A stretch of DNA of 64,000 bases from Niallia circulans (lineage in GTDB: Bacteria; Bacillota; Bacilli; Bacillales; Cytobacillaceae): positions 1,054,001-1,118,000 of the forward strand of contig NZ_CP026031.1 in the NCBI RefSeq assembly GCF_003726095.1, written 5' to 3'. The position numbers and the translations under genes were made by a program. Each line of letters starts with the position of its first letter. Position 1 is the first letter of the stretch. Shown piece after piece: positions 52,832 through 62,247 of the stretch. Below the pieces are notes generated by a model. The model saw only the letters and a program-made list of their open reading frames with translations. It searched no databases and was not told the origin of the DNA.

Positions 52832-53494
52832 ATGATTAAAGCGATTATATTTGATTTAGATGGTACCTTATTGAATAGAGATGCATCAATAGAAATGTTT
52901 GTGGATTGTCAATATGATAGATTGAATATAGAGCTTGGCCATATTCCCAAAGATACATATACCAAGAGATTTATTGAATTGGATCAACGCGGCTATGTTT
53001 GGAAGGATAAGGTATATCAACAATTAGCAGCTGAATTCGAGCTTAAGGAGATAACATGGGAAGAGCTCTTACAAGATTATCTTAGCCAATTTAAAAATCA
53101 CTGCATGGCTTTTCCCAATCTTAAGAAGATGTTGGAGGGATTAAAAAGCCAGAATCTTCTTTTAGGAATGATAACCAATGGGTTTGGACAATTTCAAATG
53201 GATAATATGAAGTCTTTGCAGATTGAAAAATATTTTGATGTCATATTGGTTTCCGAATGGGAAGGAATAAAAAAGCCGGATCCTAGGATATTTAATAAAG
53301 CTTTAAACATACTGAATGTGCAGCCAAATGAAGCTATATTTGTCGGAGACCATCCAGAAAATGATGTGCTTGCTGCGAAAAAAGTAGGGATGAAAGGGAT
53401 TTGGAAGAAGGATTTGCATTGGAGAAATGCCGAAGCAGATTATATTGTAGATGATTTAGGAGAATTGCCTTTCATTATAGAAAAGTTAATGTAA
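52832..53494 (+). CDS. HAD-superfamily hydrolase (subfamily IA)
   Basis: 220 residues with motif I IIFDLDGTLLN (Asp8, Asp10), motif II GMITNG, motif III Lys in IKKPDPRIF and motif IV FVGDHPENDV. Phosphoglycolate-phosphatase or YjjG-like layout with a helical cap. GGGAGAGGGATCG precedes the ATG. Hydrolyses a phosphate monoester; substrate unknown. Confidence 0.88.
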   Translation: MIKAIIFDLDGTLLNRDASIEMFVDCQYDRLNIELGHIPKDTYTKRFIELDQRGYVWKDKVYQQLAAEFELKEITWEELLQDYLSQFKNHCMAFPNLKKMLEGLKSQNLLLGMITNGFGQFQMDNMKSLQIEKYFDVILVSEWEGIKKPDPRIFNKALNILNVQPNEAIFVGDHPENDVLAAKKVGMKGIWKKDLHWRNAEADYIVDDLGELPFIIEKLM

Positions 53495-53577
53495 AAATAG
53501 AACGATGCTAAATGGAATGATATTTTAAGTCGAGAAGCGTATAAAAGAAAGGATTTGAAAAAGGAGTGGAATAAGGG

Positions 53578-53787
53578 ATGAAGCGAGATAAAGAAGAGAA
53601 ATTACAAAAACAGAAAATGGTCCAAGAACTATATAGAGAAAGAGTAAAACAGAAAAGTAAAGATAAAAACGACAACCGAATTGGAAAATTAATTGTAAAC
53701 CTTTGCATTGTGGTGTTTTTTGTATGTACGATAATGGCAATCTTGTTTGACTGGGGAGTAAAAGTGCCACAGTTTTTCGGGATTTAG
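53578..53787 (+). CDS. Small single-helix membrane protein with charged N-terminus
   Basis: 69 residues: a very basic, coiled-coil-like first half (KRDKEEKLQKQKMVQELYRERVKQKSKDK) followed by a membrane helix (LIVNLCIVVFFVCTIMAILFDWG). AAAAAGGAGTGGAATAAGGG is a strong ribosome binding site. Function unknown. Confidence 0.65.
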   Translation: MKRDKEEKLQKQKMVQELYRERVKQKSKDKNDNRIGKLIVNLCIVVFFVCTIMAILFDWGVKVPQFFGI

Positions 53788-53856
53788 AGCCCAAAATAAA
53801 ACAAATATACTGGTGCTCTATAATCTTTTAAGAGTAAATAAAATGTGAGGGGCTAT

Positions 53857-54426
53857 ATGAACCATATTGGAATAGATTTTGATGATACACTTGTTGATAT
53901 GAGAAAATCGATTGTAAAACTTTTAAATAAAATACATAACAAAAATTGGGATTACGAAGAAATGGTAGAGTACGGAGTTTCGGATTTATATGGATATTCC
54001 TTTGAAGCATTTGTAGATTTTTTTACAATCAACCAAAAGGAACTGCATTCAGCTAAACCATATCCATTTTTAATTGATGTACTTAGTGAACTAAGCAAAA
54101 CTTCAAAACTATCAATCATGACGGGGAGGCCTAAAGCGTGGATGAATTCAGCGGAACTTTGGATAGTTAAAAATAAGTTGCCCATAGATGATATAGTATG
54201 CGCTTCAGAATATATAAATGGTAAGCCTGAATGTGCTTTCATTCATAATGTTACTCTATTTATTGAAGACAACCCTACCCATGCACTATCTATTGCAAAT
54301 AGTGGAATAGATGTATTGCTACTTGATAAGCCATACAATCAAATGTGTAAGCACGAACGAATAACGAAAGTGAAGGACTGGGAACAAGTAGGTAGGTTGT
54401 TATTAAGTTATGGCTTCTATAAATGA
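53857..54426 (+). CDS. 5'(3')-deoxyribonucleotidase-like HAD hydrolase
   Basis: 189 residues from the ATG at 53857 (TGAGGGGCTAT upstream). Motif I GIDFDDTLVDM (Asp7, Asp9), motif II MTGRPKAWM, motif III with Lys and motif IV FIEDNPTHA. This is the NT5C/YorS-like branch, in which the second Asp of motif I is the acid catalyst. Likely dephosphorylates nucleotides; unproven. Confidence 0.83.
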   Translation: MNHIGIDFDDTLVDMRKSIVKLLNKIHNKNWDYEEMVEYGVSDLYGYSFEAFVDFFTINQKELHSAKPYPFLIDVLSELSKTSKLSIMTGRPKAWMNSAELWIVKNKLPIDDIVCASEYINGKPECAFIHNVTLFIEDNPTHALSIANSGIDVLLLDKPYNQMCKHERITKVKDWEQVGRLLLSYGFYK

Positions 54427-54457
54427 AAAATAACTTTGAATCCATTATAGAAGCTAA

Positions 54458-55036
54458 TTAATCTACACAAATCTTAATTCGAGCAACGGCCTCTTTATAA
54501 TGAAGTATACAATCATTTATTGATAATACAGCGAAATAGGAAAAAGAGGTTAAATCTTCTATTATAGAATTATCATAAATAAAGTTAATATGTAATGGTT
54601 TTTTGGGGATGATTTTTTCTTCTAATAGTATAGTTGAAATATCATGATAGATATGCTCTATTGTTTCGCCCATAGCTCTTTCAATGGAAAATCCACCTGC
54701 TAGACTAGTCCACCAAGTGAAAAAGGAATCATATATTTGATCAAAAGCAGTTAGATTATCGACATTAACATCACACAATTCATGATAAAATAAGTGTTTT
54801 TCATTATAGAAAATATCCTGGTCAATATCTCTATTCTCAGAAATACTTTTCGTTACCTTAGTCCATAAGTCGCGATACTGTAATAAAAAATCCTTTCGAA
54901 ACTCGCAAGTTGTTAGCGGATAGGGGAATTTCCAATTATCCTTATTATCATTTTGGTTGAGAAAGATATTTTGAACATAAACCAAAAAATTTAATGAATA
55001 AGAAGCTTCTGCTATTATTTGTAATGAGTTTTTCAT
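54458..55036 (-). CDS. Hypothetical protein
   Basis: 192 residues, soluble, largely helical and acidic. The pattern AEASYSLNFLVYVQNIFLNQ at the start, YDSFFTWWTSLAGGFSIERAMGE in the middle and HINFIYDNSIIEDLTSFSYF at the end is not assigned to a family. GGAGGAAACGT precedes the ATG. It lies 37 bases from a membrane-protein gene on the same strand and may share its transcript. Confidence 0.6.
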   Translation of the reverse strand: MKNSLQIIAEASYSLNFLVYVQNIFLNQNDNKDNWKFPYPLTTCEFRKDFLLQYRDLWTKVTKSISENRDIDQDIFYNEKHLFYHELCDVNVDNLTAFDQIYDSFFTWWTSLAGGFSIERAMGETIEHIYHDISTILLEEKIIPKKPLHINFIYDNSIIEDLTSFSYFAVLSINDCILHYKEAVARIKICVD

Positions 55037-55073
55037 ACGTTTCCTCCTAATTTCTCACAGCAGATTTCAATAT

Positions 55074-55448
55074 TTATTCCGCTTTTTTCTGAAGTAACAG
55101 AGAATCAACTTTCCAAAAAAGAGATGCACACAAAATAAAAGATGGAAGAATGGAAAGGATCTTCCATATCAAAAACATGGCAACAATCCATGTGACAACA
55201 CCAGAAAAAACATTATAGATCGCGAGGTAGAAAATGCTAAATTTCTTTGGTCTTTGATTTAGCAAAATTTGCAGCGGCGACGCAATAACCAGATAAAAGC
55301 AAAAGAAAATAAAACTAAATATTAGTATTCCCAACAAACTAAAATAAGAGGAATTAATAAGGTAAATCGTACTAATGCAAATAGCGGTTATCAGAGAAGT
55401 AAGCAATGAGTGAGCGATCATATCAATATCTATCTTCTTTAATTGCAT
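55074..55448 (-). CDS. Four-helix membrane protein, hypothetical
   Basis: 124 residues with four hydrophobic segments (about 12-32, 36-54, 66-88 and 92-114). Its ATG overlaps the end of the alpha/beta hydrolase gene (ATG inside the last codons TTCATGCAATTAA), so the two are translationally coupled. No family recognised. Confidence 0.65.
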   Translation of the reverse strand: MQLKKIDIDMIAHSLLTSLITAICISTIYLINSSYFSLLGILIFSFIFFCFYLVIASPLQILLNQRPKKFSIFYLAIYNVFSGVVTWIVAMFLIWKILSILPSFILCASLFWKVDSLLLQKKAE

Positions 55449-56292
55449 GAAATTTCCCCCATAAATGCATCTATTTCATCCTTAAATCGTGAAGCTTCTT
55501 CTAGAAACGGATAATGATTGCTTTGATTAAATATCAATAATTTTGAATGAGGAATGCACTCATTCATTTCAAGCGAATAGGAAAGAGGGCATTGAACATC
55601 GAATTTTCCACAAATGATTAATGTTGGAGTTGAAATCAATTTAAGCTTCCTAGTAACATCAAAAAGTTGCACTTCCCGGCTAAAATAGTTCAGTCTAATC
55701 GAGGATATTTTCTTTTGAATAGGAAGGGAAAAATACTCTTCGTAGTTTTCAGGAGTATATAAGGATAACTTTGTTCGTTCTTTCGTAATTCTCATCTTTT
55801 CTGTAATTGTTAAATCAGATCGTTTTAGCTTTTCTATCAAATCTTGCATTTTCTTAAAAGATGGGTGTTTATCATTGTATATACAGTCAGGAGAAAATGT
55901 CATATATTCTCTTGCAGCAGCTCCTACTAAAACAAGTTTGTTCAAACTGTTAGAGTAATATATCCCATAAATAACTCCTAGAATACCCCAGTGGAATGTC
56001 CTGCCAAGTTCCATTTTTTAAATCCTAATGCTTCCCGTATTGCTTCTAAGTCGAAGATAGACTCTAGTAACCCTAGTTCATATGGTTGAGTAGCCTTATC
56101 GGAGCTACCAGCTTCTCTGAGATTAATTAGAAATACTTTATGCGTATCGACAAAGGATTCTGCAAAATAATCTCCTGTCTCATTAAATTCTGCATAATGG
56201 TGGGTTATACAAAGAGGTTCACCTTGCCCTTTAATAAAAATTTCAAATTTTCCCCTAGAGGTATTTAATAACTTTCTAGTCCATTTCTTCAT
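55439..56292 (-). pseudogene. Alpha/beta hydrolase gene with frameshift at the nucleophile elbow
   Basis: From the ATG at 56292 (TTGAAGGGAGTATAT upstream) the first frame gives KWTRKLLNTSRGKFEIFIKG to WNLAGHSTGVF-stop (stop at 55978-55980). The frame then shifts and continues with ILGVIYGIYYSNSLNKLVLVGAAA to CGKFDVQCPLSYS and NQSNHYPFLEE (catalytic Asp and His). One more G in the G4 run (CCCC on the plus strand, 55986-55989) restores GHSTGGILG, the intact nucleophile elbow. The rest is a normal proline-iminopeptidase-like hydrolase of about 284 residues. Confidence 0.8.
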
Positions 56293-56719
56293 ATATACTC
56301 CCTTCAAATGCAATAAGGTAATCTCTTGTTATGTATGAGGATGTAAAAGGTTTACTTATTAATCTGCTAATTTTATTAACTCAGCATCATGCCGGATATT
56401 TGTTGAAAGCACTACATAGTTGTTACCATATTTTAGCATTTGGGAGAGAAGTTATAAACAGTTTTCGTAAGACAATCGAAAAATTATATCCTGCAGGTAA
56501 TATGATAGGATAAAAAACGAAACATTTATTAAGCTCAATCTTCAAGACATTTTTTACTTCATAGTTATTACAGCACCAAGAGGAATCCTTCTAGGGGCGA
56601 TTAATTCCATCACTTTTTAAAGGCTCTATATCTTATTTAATTTGCATAATATTTTATTACCATATATTGGTCTTTTTTCAACAAGTATTTTATAATCTAT
56701 TAATAAAGGAGGGGAAAAC

Positions 56720-57010
56720 TTGAATCAAAAAAATAAGAAAGAATTTATATCCATTATTTTAACATTATTCTTATTCTTAGCCTCAATTGCAGTTTTTCTT
56801 TTTGTAAGGGGGTCTAATTTAACTCTGTGGATACCAATATCCTTATATTTATTAATAGACTTAGGCCTACTAGTTTCACTTATTATAGGTGTACAATCTA
56901 AAAATAAAAACATAAAAATTTTTAGTATTTTATCTAATATTATTTTGTTGATTCCAATAACCATTTGGACATATTTTTTGTTGCTGGCAAATGGAATTTC
57001 AGAAAAATAA
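56720..57010 (+). CDS. Small three-helix membrane protein
   Basis: 96 residues starting at TTG with AAAGGAGGGGAAAACT upstream. Helices at about 8-29, 35-57 and 68-90, reading ISIILTLFLFLASIAVFLFV, IPISLYLLIDLGLLVSLIIG and ILSNIILLIPITIWTYFLLL. Family unknown. It precedes the flippase gene by 60 bases. Confidence 0.65.
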   Translation: MNQKNKKEFISIILTLFLFLASIAVFLFVRGSNLTLWIPISLYLLIDLGLLVSLIIGVQSKNKNIKIFSILSNIILLIPITIWTYFLLLANGISEK

Positions 57011-57070
57011 AAATTATTGCTGGCTTAATTTTAATGGTTATTTGAAAAGATAATTAAAAGGATGGATTTA

Positions 57071-58693
57071 ATGGAATCATCAAAACTTCTAAGAGGAACA
57101 TTTCTTTTAACGCTAGGAACAATTATCTCAAAAGTTCTTGGTATGCTCTATGTTATTCCTTTTTATCATATAGTAGGGGAAAAAGGAAATGCTTTATACT
57201 CGATGGCTTATATCCCTTATTCTATTTTTATCAGTATAGCCACTGCTGGCTTGCCATTAGCAGTGGCAAAGTTTGTTTCTAAATATAATTCTCTAGAGGA
57301 GTATGCAGTAGGGAGAAAACTATTTAAATCTGGGCTTATTATGATGAGTTGTACTGGAATTGTTGCATTTGTTATTTTATATCTCTTTGCGCCCATTTTA
57401 GCAGCAGCTAGCATACCTGATAACGCCGATGTAAGTGTTCAAGATGGGACGACTGTTATTCGTGCGGTTAGCTTTGCTTTAGTCATAGTTCCATTTATGA
57501 GTTTAATTAGAGGTTTTTTTCAAGGGCATCAATCAATGGGACCTTCGGCAGTTTCTCAAGTAGTTGAGCAGATTGTACGAGTTATTTTTATGCTTTCTGG
57601 TGCTTATATCATACTAAATCTCTTAAAAGGAAGTTTGGTTACTGCGGTCAGTGTAGCAACTTTTGCGGCATTTATTGGTGCAGTTGGAAGTTTAGTAGTC
57701 TTATTATGGTATTGGTATAAAAGAAAACCCCATCTTGATAAGCTTCTTTTAGAAGATAAAGGAGTCATTGATGTTTCACTTAAGGAAACATATAAAGAGA
57801 TTATCGTATATGCAATCCCTTTTATTTTTGTAGGGCTTGCAAATCCATTATTCCAGTTTATTGATGAACTTACTTTCAAAGGTGCAATGGAATCTATTGG
57901 CTTAAAAGATCAAGTAGTAACTGCATTTGGTGTTTTGACTTTAAATACTCATAAACTTGTCATTATTCCAGTCTCTTTAGCAACTGCTTTTTCGTTAACG
58001 CTAGTTCCTGCCATTACGAAGGCATACACAGAAAAAGATCATGTCAGTTTAGTTCAACAAGTGAATCAAACAATTCAGATTGTTCTATTCTTTACATTAC
58101 CTGCTGTTGTAGGTCTTTCGCTGCTTGCCGAACCGATCTATACCGTATTTTATCATCATAAAGAACTTGGTACGGACATATTAAGAATATATGCTCCGGT
58201 AGCTATTCTATTTTCCCTTTTCTCTATTACAGCAGCGGTTCTTCAAGGAATAAATAAGCAAAAATATACTATTATAAGTTTGCTGTTAGGTTTAATGGTG
58301 AAATTATGTCTGAACATACCACTTATCAAAATTTTTGCAACCAGTGGGGCAGTAATAGCTACTAGTATTGGGTATTTAATGGCAATTATAATTAATTTTT
58401 ATGTGATAAAAAAGTTTGCTGGCTATTCTTTAAGATTAGTTATCAAAAGAGTACTGCAAATCGGATTCTTTACACTCGCTATGTTTATTGGAACACTATT
58501 TACCTATATGCTATTAACTTTATTTTTATCAGCTCAAGCTAAGGTAGACGCATGTATTATAGTGATTGTTTGTATGGTTGTGGGAATAAGTATTTATTTT
58601 TGTCTAAGTGTTAAGTCTAATTTAATTATTCAGCTCTTTGGGGAACGAGCAATACGAGTAATAAAGAAGTTGAATATCAATAAATCTTTTTAA
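57071..58693 (+). CDS. Polysaccharide/lipid II flippase family protein (MurJ/SpoVB/YtgP type)
   Basis: 540 residues from the ATG at 57071 (AAAAGGATGG five bases upstream); an ATG at 57062 lies in that site. About 14 membrane helices; starts with LRGTFLLTLGTIISKVLGMLYVIPFYHIVG and has GPSAVSQVVEQIVRVIFML (about 160-178), both signature stretches of the SpoVB/YtgP branch of the MOP superfamily. Members flip lipid-linked cell-wall precursors. Whether this is the main MurJ or a paralogue cannot be decided here; Amj, a second lipid II flippase type, is encoded 2.6 kb downstream. Confidence 0.88.
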   Translation: MESSKLLRGTFLLTLGTIISKVLGMLYVIPFYHIVGEKGNALYSMAYIPYSIFISIATAGLPLAVAKFVSKYNSLEEYAVGRKLFKSGLIMMSCTGIVAFVILYLFAPILAAASIPDNADVSVQDGTTVIRAVSFALVIVPFMSLIRGFFQGHQSMGPSAVSQVVEQIVRVIFMLSGAYIILNLLKGSLVTAVSVATFAAFIGAVGSLVVLLWYWYKRKPHLDKLLLEDKGVIDVSLKETYKEIIVYAIPFIFVGLANPLFQFIDELTFKGAMESIGLKDQVVTAFGVLTLNTHKLVIIPVSLATAFSLTLVPAITKAYTEKDHVSLVQQVNQTIQIVLFFTLPAVVGLSLLAEPIYTVFYHHKELGTDILRIYAPVAILFSLFSITAAVLQGINKQKYTIISLLLGLMVKLCLNIPLIKIFATSGAVIATSIGYLMAIIINFYVIKKFAGYSLRLVIKRVLQIGFFTLAMFIGTLFTYMLLTLFLSAQAKVDACIIVIVCMVVGISIYFCLSVKSNLIIQLFGERAIRVIKKLNINKSF

Positions 58694-58816
58694 ATGGAGT
58701 CTACTATGCTTTATTCTATTTAATATGAGAAGCCTAGATATTTGGAGTTGAAATTATAATGGGGAGTTATGGTGGATAAATTAATAGGCTCTCAATTAAA
58801 TAGAGAAGTATATAAT

Positions 58817-59583
58817 ATCAGCCATAATATGAAGGGAATCAGCTGAATAACGAATTTATTAGCCAAAATAAGAGGGAAATCAGCTAAACTGCGAAATTAT
58901 CAGCCAAAGTAAGGTGGGAATCAGCCAAATTACGAAATTATCAGCCAAAGTAAGAGGGAAATCAGCCAAACTAGGAAATTATCAGCCAAAGTATAGTGGG
59001 AATCAGCCAAACTAGGAAATTATCAGCCAAAGTAAGAGGGAAATCAGCCAAACTGCGAAATTATCAGCCAAAGTATAGTGGGAATCAGCCAAACTACGAA
59101 ATTATCAGCCAAAGTAAGGTGGGAATCAGCCAAACTGCGAAATTATCAGCCAAAGTAAGGTGGGAATCAGCCAAACTAGGAAATTATCAGCCAAAGTATA
59201 GTGGGAATCAGCCAAACTGCGAAATTATCAGCCAAAGTAAGGTGGGAATCAGCCAAATTACGAAATTATCAGCCAAAGTAAGAGGGAAATCAGCCAAACT
59301 AGGAAATTATCAGCCAAAGTATAGTGGGAATCAGCCAAACTAGGAAATTATCAGCCAAAGTAAGAGGGAAATCAGCCAAACTGCGAAATTATCAGCCAAA
59401 GTAAGAGGGAAATCAGCCAAACTACGAAATTATCAGCCAAAGTAAGAGGGAAATCAGCCGAACTAGGAAATTATCAGCCAAAGTAAGGTGGGAATCAGCC
59501 AAACAAGGAAATTATCAGCCAAAATTAGAGGAGAATCAGCCAAACACCGAAATTATCAGCCAAAAAAGAAGAGGATCAGGCCG
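58817..59583. repeat. 41-bp tandem repeat array 2 (core ATCAGCCAA, inverse of array 1)
   Basis: The core ATCAGCCAA or a one- to two-base variant recurs 38 times from 58817 to 59575, with strictly alternating spacing of 21 and 20 bases; the distance from first to last core (758) equals 18 x 41 + 20, so no register slip occurs. The 21-base half carries AGTAAGAGGGA-like or AGTATAGTGGGA-like spacer, the 20-base half ACTAGGAAATT or ACTGCGAAATT. Outer copies are more degenerate than inner ones. It lies between the flippase gene and the DUF2332 gene. A frame crossing part of it (58996-59343) is not a gene. Confidence 0.93.
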
Positions 59584-59669
59584 AACTGCATATAATAAGT
59601 AGAGAAATTTTTAAAGCATTTTTGCACATACAGCATTAAACAGGATAGATTACCAATTCATATGAGGGG

Positions 59670-60716
59670 ATGATTAGGAGAATGCGTACTAATGAAATGC
59701 TGTCTCAAACATTTTTAACCTTTGCAGAAAAGGAATGTAAGGGATCAAGCGTCCTCTACGCACTTTTGTCTAAACAAATTGCAATGGATAAAACGCTTCT
59801 TAATATTGCTAAATGTGCTAGAGTTGGGCAGCCTGTCCCTAATCTATTATTTGGTGCCGTTCACTACCTTCTGTTAAAGGGGACCAATCACTCGCTAAAA
59901 GATTATTACCCTAGTATCACAGAGAATCCCAAAACAGCTAAGGCTTCGTTTCCTATTTTTAAAGATTTCTGCCTCAAATATCAAAAGGAGATTGCATGGA
60001 TTCTCCAAACGAAGTTAGTTCAAACGAATGAGGTGAGAAGATGTTCTTACCTTTATCCTGCTTTTTGCATGATATATAATCTAGCTAAGAAACCGCTAGC
60101 GTTAATCGAAATAGGCACTAGCGCAGGCTTTCAGCTTCAATGGGATAAGTATGCCTATTCATACGGTAAAGAATGGTATGGAAATTCAGAGTCAGAACTG
60201 CCAATTACTGCGACTGTAATAGGAGAAAATATGCCATTCTTATTGAAAACTTCTCCTCCTGTTACGATAAGGATTGGTTTTGATTTACATACGATAGATT
60301 TACATGACAAAGACGAAGAATTATGGCTAAAAGCATTGATATGGCCAGAACATAGAGAGAGATTATTCTTATTTGAAAAAGCGGCAGATTACAGAAGAGA
60401 AGGTGCTTTGAACGTAGTGAGCGGTGATGGAGTAAGCTTGCTGCCATATTATGCCGAAACTATTCCAGAGGGCAGTGCTATTTGCATCTTTCATACCCAT
60501 GTAGCGAATCAAATACCAAGAGAAGGGAAGGAGCTTCTGTTACAAGGTGTGGAAGAAATTGGGAAGCACAGAGAAGTATTTCATCTTTATAATAATATTC
60601 AAGATAGATACTTACACTTAGATTATTATATGGCCGGTAAGAAGAGTGAAAATAGCATTGCAGAAACAGACGGACATGGACGATGGTTTAAATGGTTAAA
60701 AAATGATACTAGATAA
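59670..60716 (+). CDS. DUF2332 family protein
   Basis: 348 residues. LIEIGTSAGFQLQWDKYAYSYG (about 143-164) and VVSGDGVSLLP, then CIFHTHVANQIP, are the DUF2332 blocks; LIEIGTSAG resembles a SAM-binding loop, so a methyltransferase-like fold is possible. The start is not clear: ATG at 59670 directly follows GAGGGG, ATG at 59682 lies after TTAGGAG; neither has ideal spacing. Function unknown. It follows the repeat array by about 90 bases. Confidence 0.82.
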   Translation: MIRRMRTNEMLSQTFLTFAEKECKGSSVLYALLSKQIAMDKTLLNIAKCARVGQPVPNLLFGAVHYLLLKGTNHSLKDYYPSITENPKTAKASFPIFKDFCLKYQKEIAWILQTKLVQTNEVRRCSYLYPAFCMIYNLAKKPLALIEIGTSAGFQLQWDKYAYSYGKEWYGNSESELPITATVIGENMPFLLKTSPPVTIRIGFDLHTIDLHDKDEELWLKALIWPEHRERLFLFEKAADYRREGALNVVSGDGVSLLPYYAETIPEGSAICIFHTHVANQIPREGKELLLQGVEEIGKHREVFHLYNNIQDRYLHLDYYMAGKKSENSIAETDGHGRWFKWLKNDTR

Positions 60717-60825
60717 GGAAGTAATTAAGTTCTATGATAAATAGCTAGCTTTATACTAAAATAAGGGAATATACTTCTAGGGCTATTAAATGTGGAATGT
60801 ATATAATAGGAGGCATTAAAATAGG

Positions 60826-61092
60826 ATGGGGTTACTGAATATTGGGAGCCTGGTGCTTGGTTTAATTGCTTGGATATTGCCGGCTACAAACTTAATGAGA
60901 GATAAAAAGAAAGTTCAGAGAAATGGGCTAATGATTTGTTTTCTTAGCATGGGTGCTTGTGCGATTTCTATCTCTTTTCAGATTTTCTATAGCTATTATC
61001 TTGTAAAAATGGAGGATTGGAGTGCAATGATGGACACATCAGGTGGGGTAGTGGTTGCGACTGCCGTTCTCCTTTCTGTGACAATATTTTGA
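60826..61092 (+). CDS. Small three-helix membrane protein (DUF6142-like)
   Basis: 88 residues. NIGSLVLGLIAWILPATNLMRDKKKVQRN, LSMGACAISISFQIFYSYYLVKMEDWSAMMDTSGGVVVATAVLL: close to a Bacillus membrane protein often mislabelled as cytochrome c oxidase subunit 4. The frame ends in TIF, a few residues before the usual end of relatives. AGGAGG lies 14 bases upstream of the ATG. Confidence 0.7.
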   Translation: MGLLNIGSLVLGLIAWILPATNLMRDKKKVQRNGLMICFLSMGACAISISFQIFYSYYLVKMEDWSAMMDTSGGVVVATAVLLSVTIF

Positions 61093-61161
61093 ACACGGCG
61101 AATTATATTATATATCGTAAAGTTACAGCAAAATAGCCTTTAAAATAAATACATATAAACG

Positions 61162-61190
61162 AAAAAGGACACTTATTACGGTGTCCTTTT
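61162..61190 (+). terminator. Rho-independent terminator
   Basis: AAAAGGACAC (61163-61172) pairs with GTGTCCTTTT (61181-61190), followed by ATTACTTT. Confidence 0.8.
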
Positions 61191-61299
61191 ATTACTTTAA
61201 CAACATCTACTTAATGTAAAATCAACTTCAGCAAATATTTCTAGTTAATTCCAAAAAAAGAGTTATAATGTAGCTAGAAGAAAAATTAAAGGAGTTTTT

Positions 61300-62118
61300 A
61301 TGGAATTAATAACATCAAAGGTCATCATCATATCTATTTTACTGTTAGTGATTACAATGATAGAAACATTAGCCTATTCAACGAGAATATCTGGTACGAG
61401 AGTTAAGTTAATAGCTACTGCAATATCGTTATTTAGCACGATGGTTATTGTTTCGCGATTTTCTACTATGTTTCAACAGCCATTAACAGCAAAATTGATA
61501 GCAGAAGTTCCCAAAGGGGCAGACAAATTAACTTTTATTGCGGCGCAATATCGAATTTTAATAGGAGTAACATCAATGGGGGTATTAATTGGTATCCTGT
61601 TGTTTCCAACATTTATAAATATCTTTTCACGAGCAATTGTCCAATTAGCAAATGAAAGAGGGTCCATGCTAGCTCTTTTTTCTAAATTATTCAAGAAGAA
61701 CAACCTAAACAAGCTTCTAAAATGTCTTAAATTACCGCGATTATCCTATTTTAAAGGAATTACCTTAAACACAGTTCCAAAGCGTTTATTTGTATTAAAT
61801 GTCATTATTTCAGCTATATTTACGACGGGTGTCATATCCTCCATATATGCTTCCATGTTAGTTCCAGCAAAAGTTTCTCAGGCAGCTTTAATGTCCTCAG
61901 GGGTAATAAACGGGATTGCCACCATCATTCTGACCTTATTTATTGATCCAAAGGCGTCTGTGTTAGCTGATCGCGTCATGAAAAAACAAACGGACTATAT
62001 TTATTTGAAAAGCTACTCATTAACAATGGTTAGCTCTAAATTTATCGGCACGATAGTAGCGCAAATAATCTTTTTGCCTGCAGCTTATTATGTGGCTTGG
62101 TTTGCAGAATGGCTTTAA
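61300..62118 (+). CDS. amj: Amj-type lipid II flippase
   Basis: 272 residues with six or more membrane segments. METLAYSTRISGTRVKLIATAISLFSTMVIVSRFSTMFQQPL (about 21-62) closely follows B. subtilis Amj (YdaH), with a second half TVPKRLFVLNVIISAIFTTGVISSIYAS and IIFLPAAYYVAWFAEWL. Amj is the alternate lipid II flippase, able to replace MurJ. TTAAAGGAGTTTTT precedes the ATG. In B. subtilis it is SigM-controlled; I could not identify a SigM promoter here. Confidence 0.88.
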   Translation: MELITSKVIIISILLLVITMIETLAYSTRISGTRVKLIATAISLFSTMVIVSRFSTMFQQPLTAKLIAEVPKGADKLTFIAAQYRILIGVTSMGVLIGILLFPTFINIFSRAIVQLANERGSMLALFSKLFKKNNLNKLLKCLKLPRLSYFKGITLNTVPKRLFVLNVIISAIFTTGVISSIYASMLVPAKVSQAALMSSGVINGIATIILTLFIDPKASVLADRVMKKQTDYIYLKSYSLTMVSSKFIGTIVAQIIFLPAAYYVAWFAEWL

Positions 62119-62247
62119 TCTAAAATAGGAGCTGAAAAGTAAATTACCGCCATCAATAAAATTGTCGTTAGATCTATTAGCTTTTCAAACGAATGGAAGA
62201 ACATTTGAGAATTATCAAAATAATTTTTACTAAAGGAGGAATTAAAA

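Noticed and set aside
56331..56513. 60-codon plus-strand frame (MYEDVKGLL start)
   Set aside because: No ribosome binding site, no family resemblance, and it lies in the promoter region of the divergent hydrolase gene.
58996..59343. 115-codon open frame inside repeat array 2
   Set aside because: It only follows the periodic repeat, has no ribosome binding site, and its product is a repetitive low-complexity sequence.
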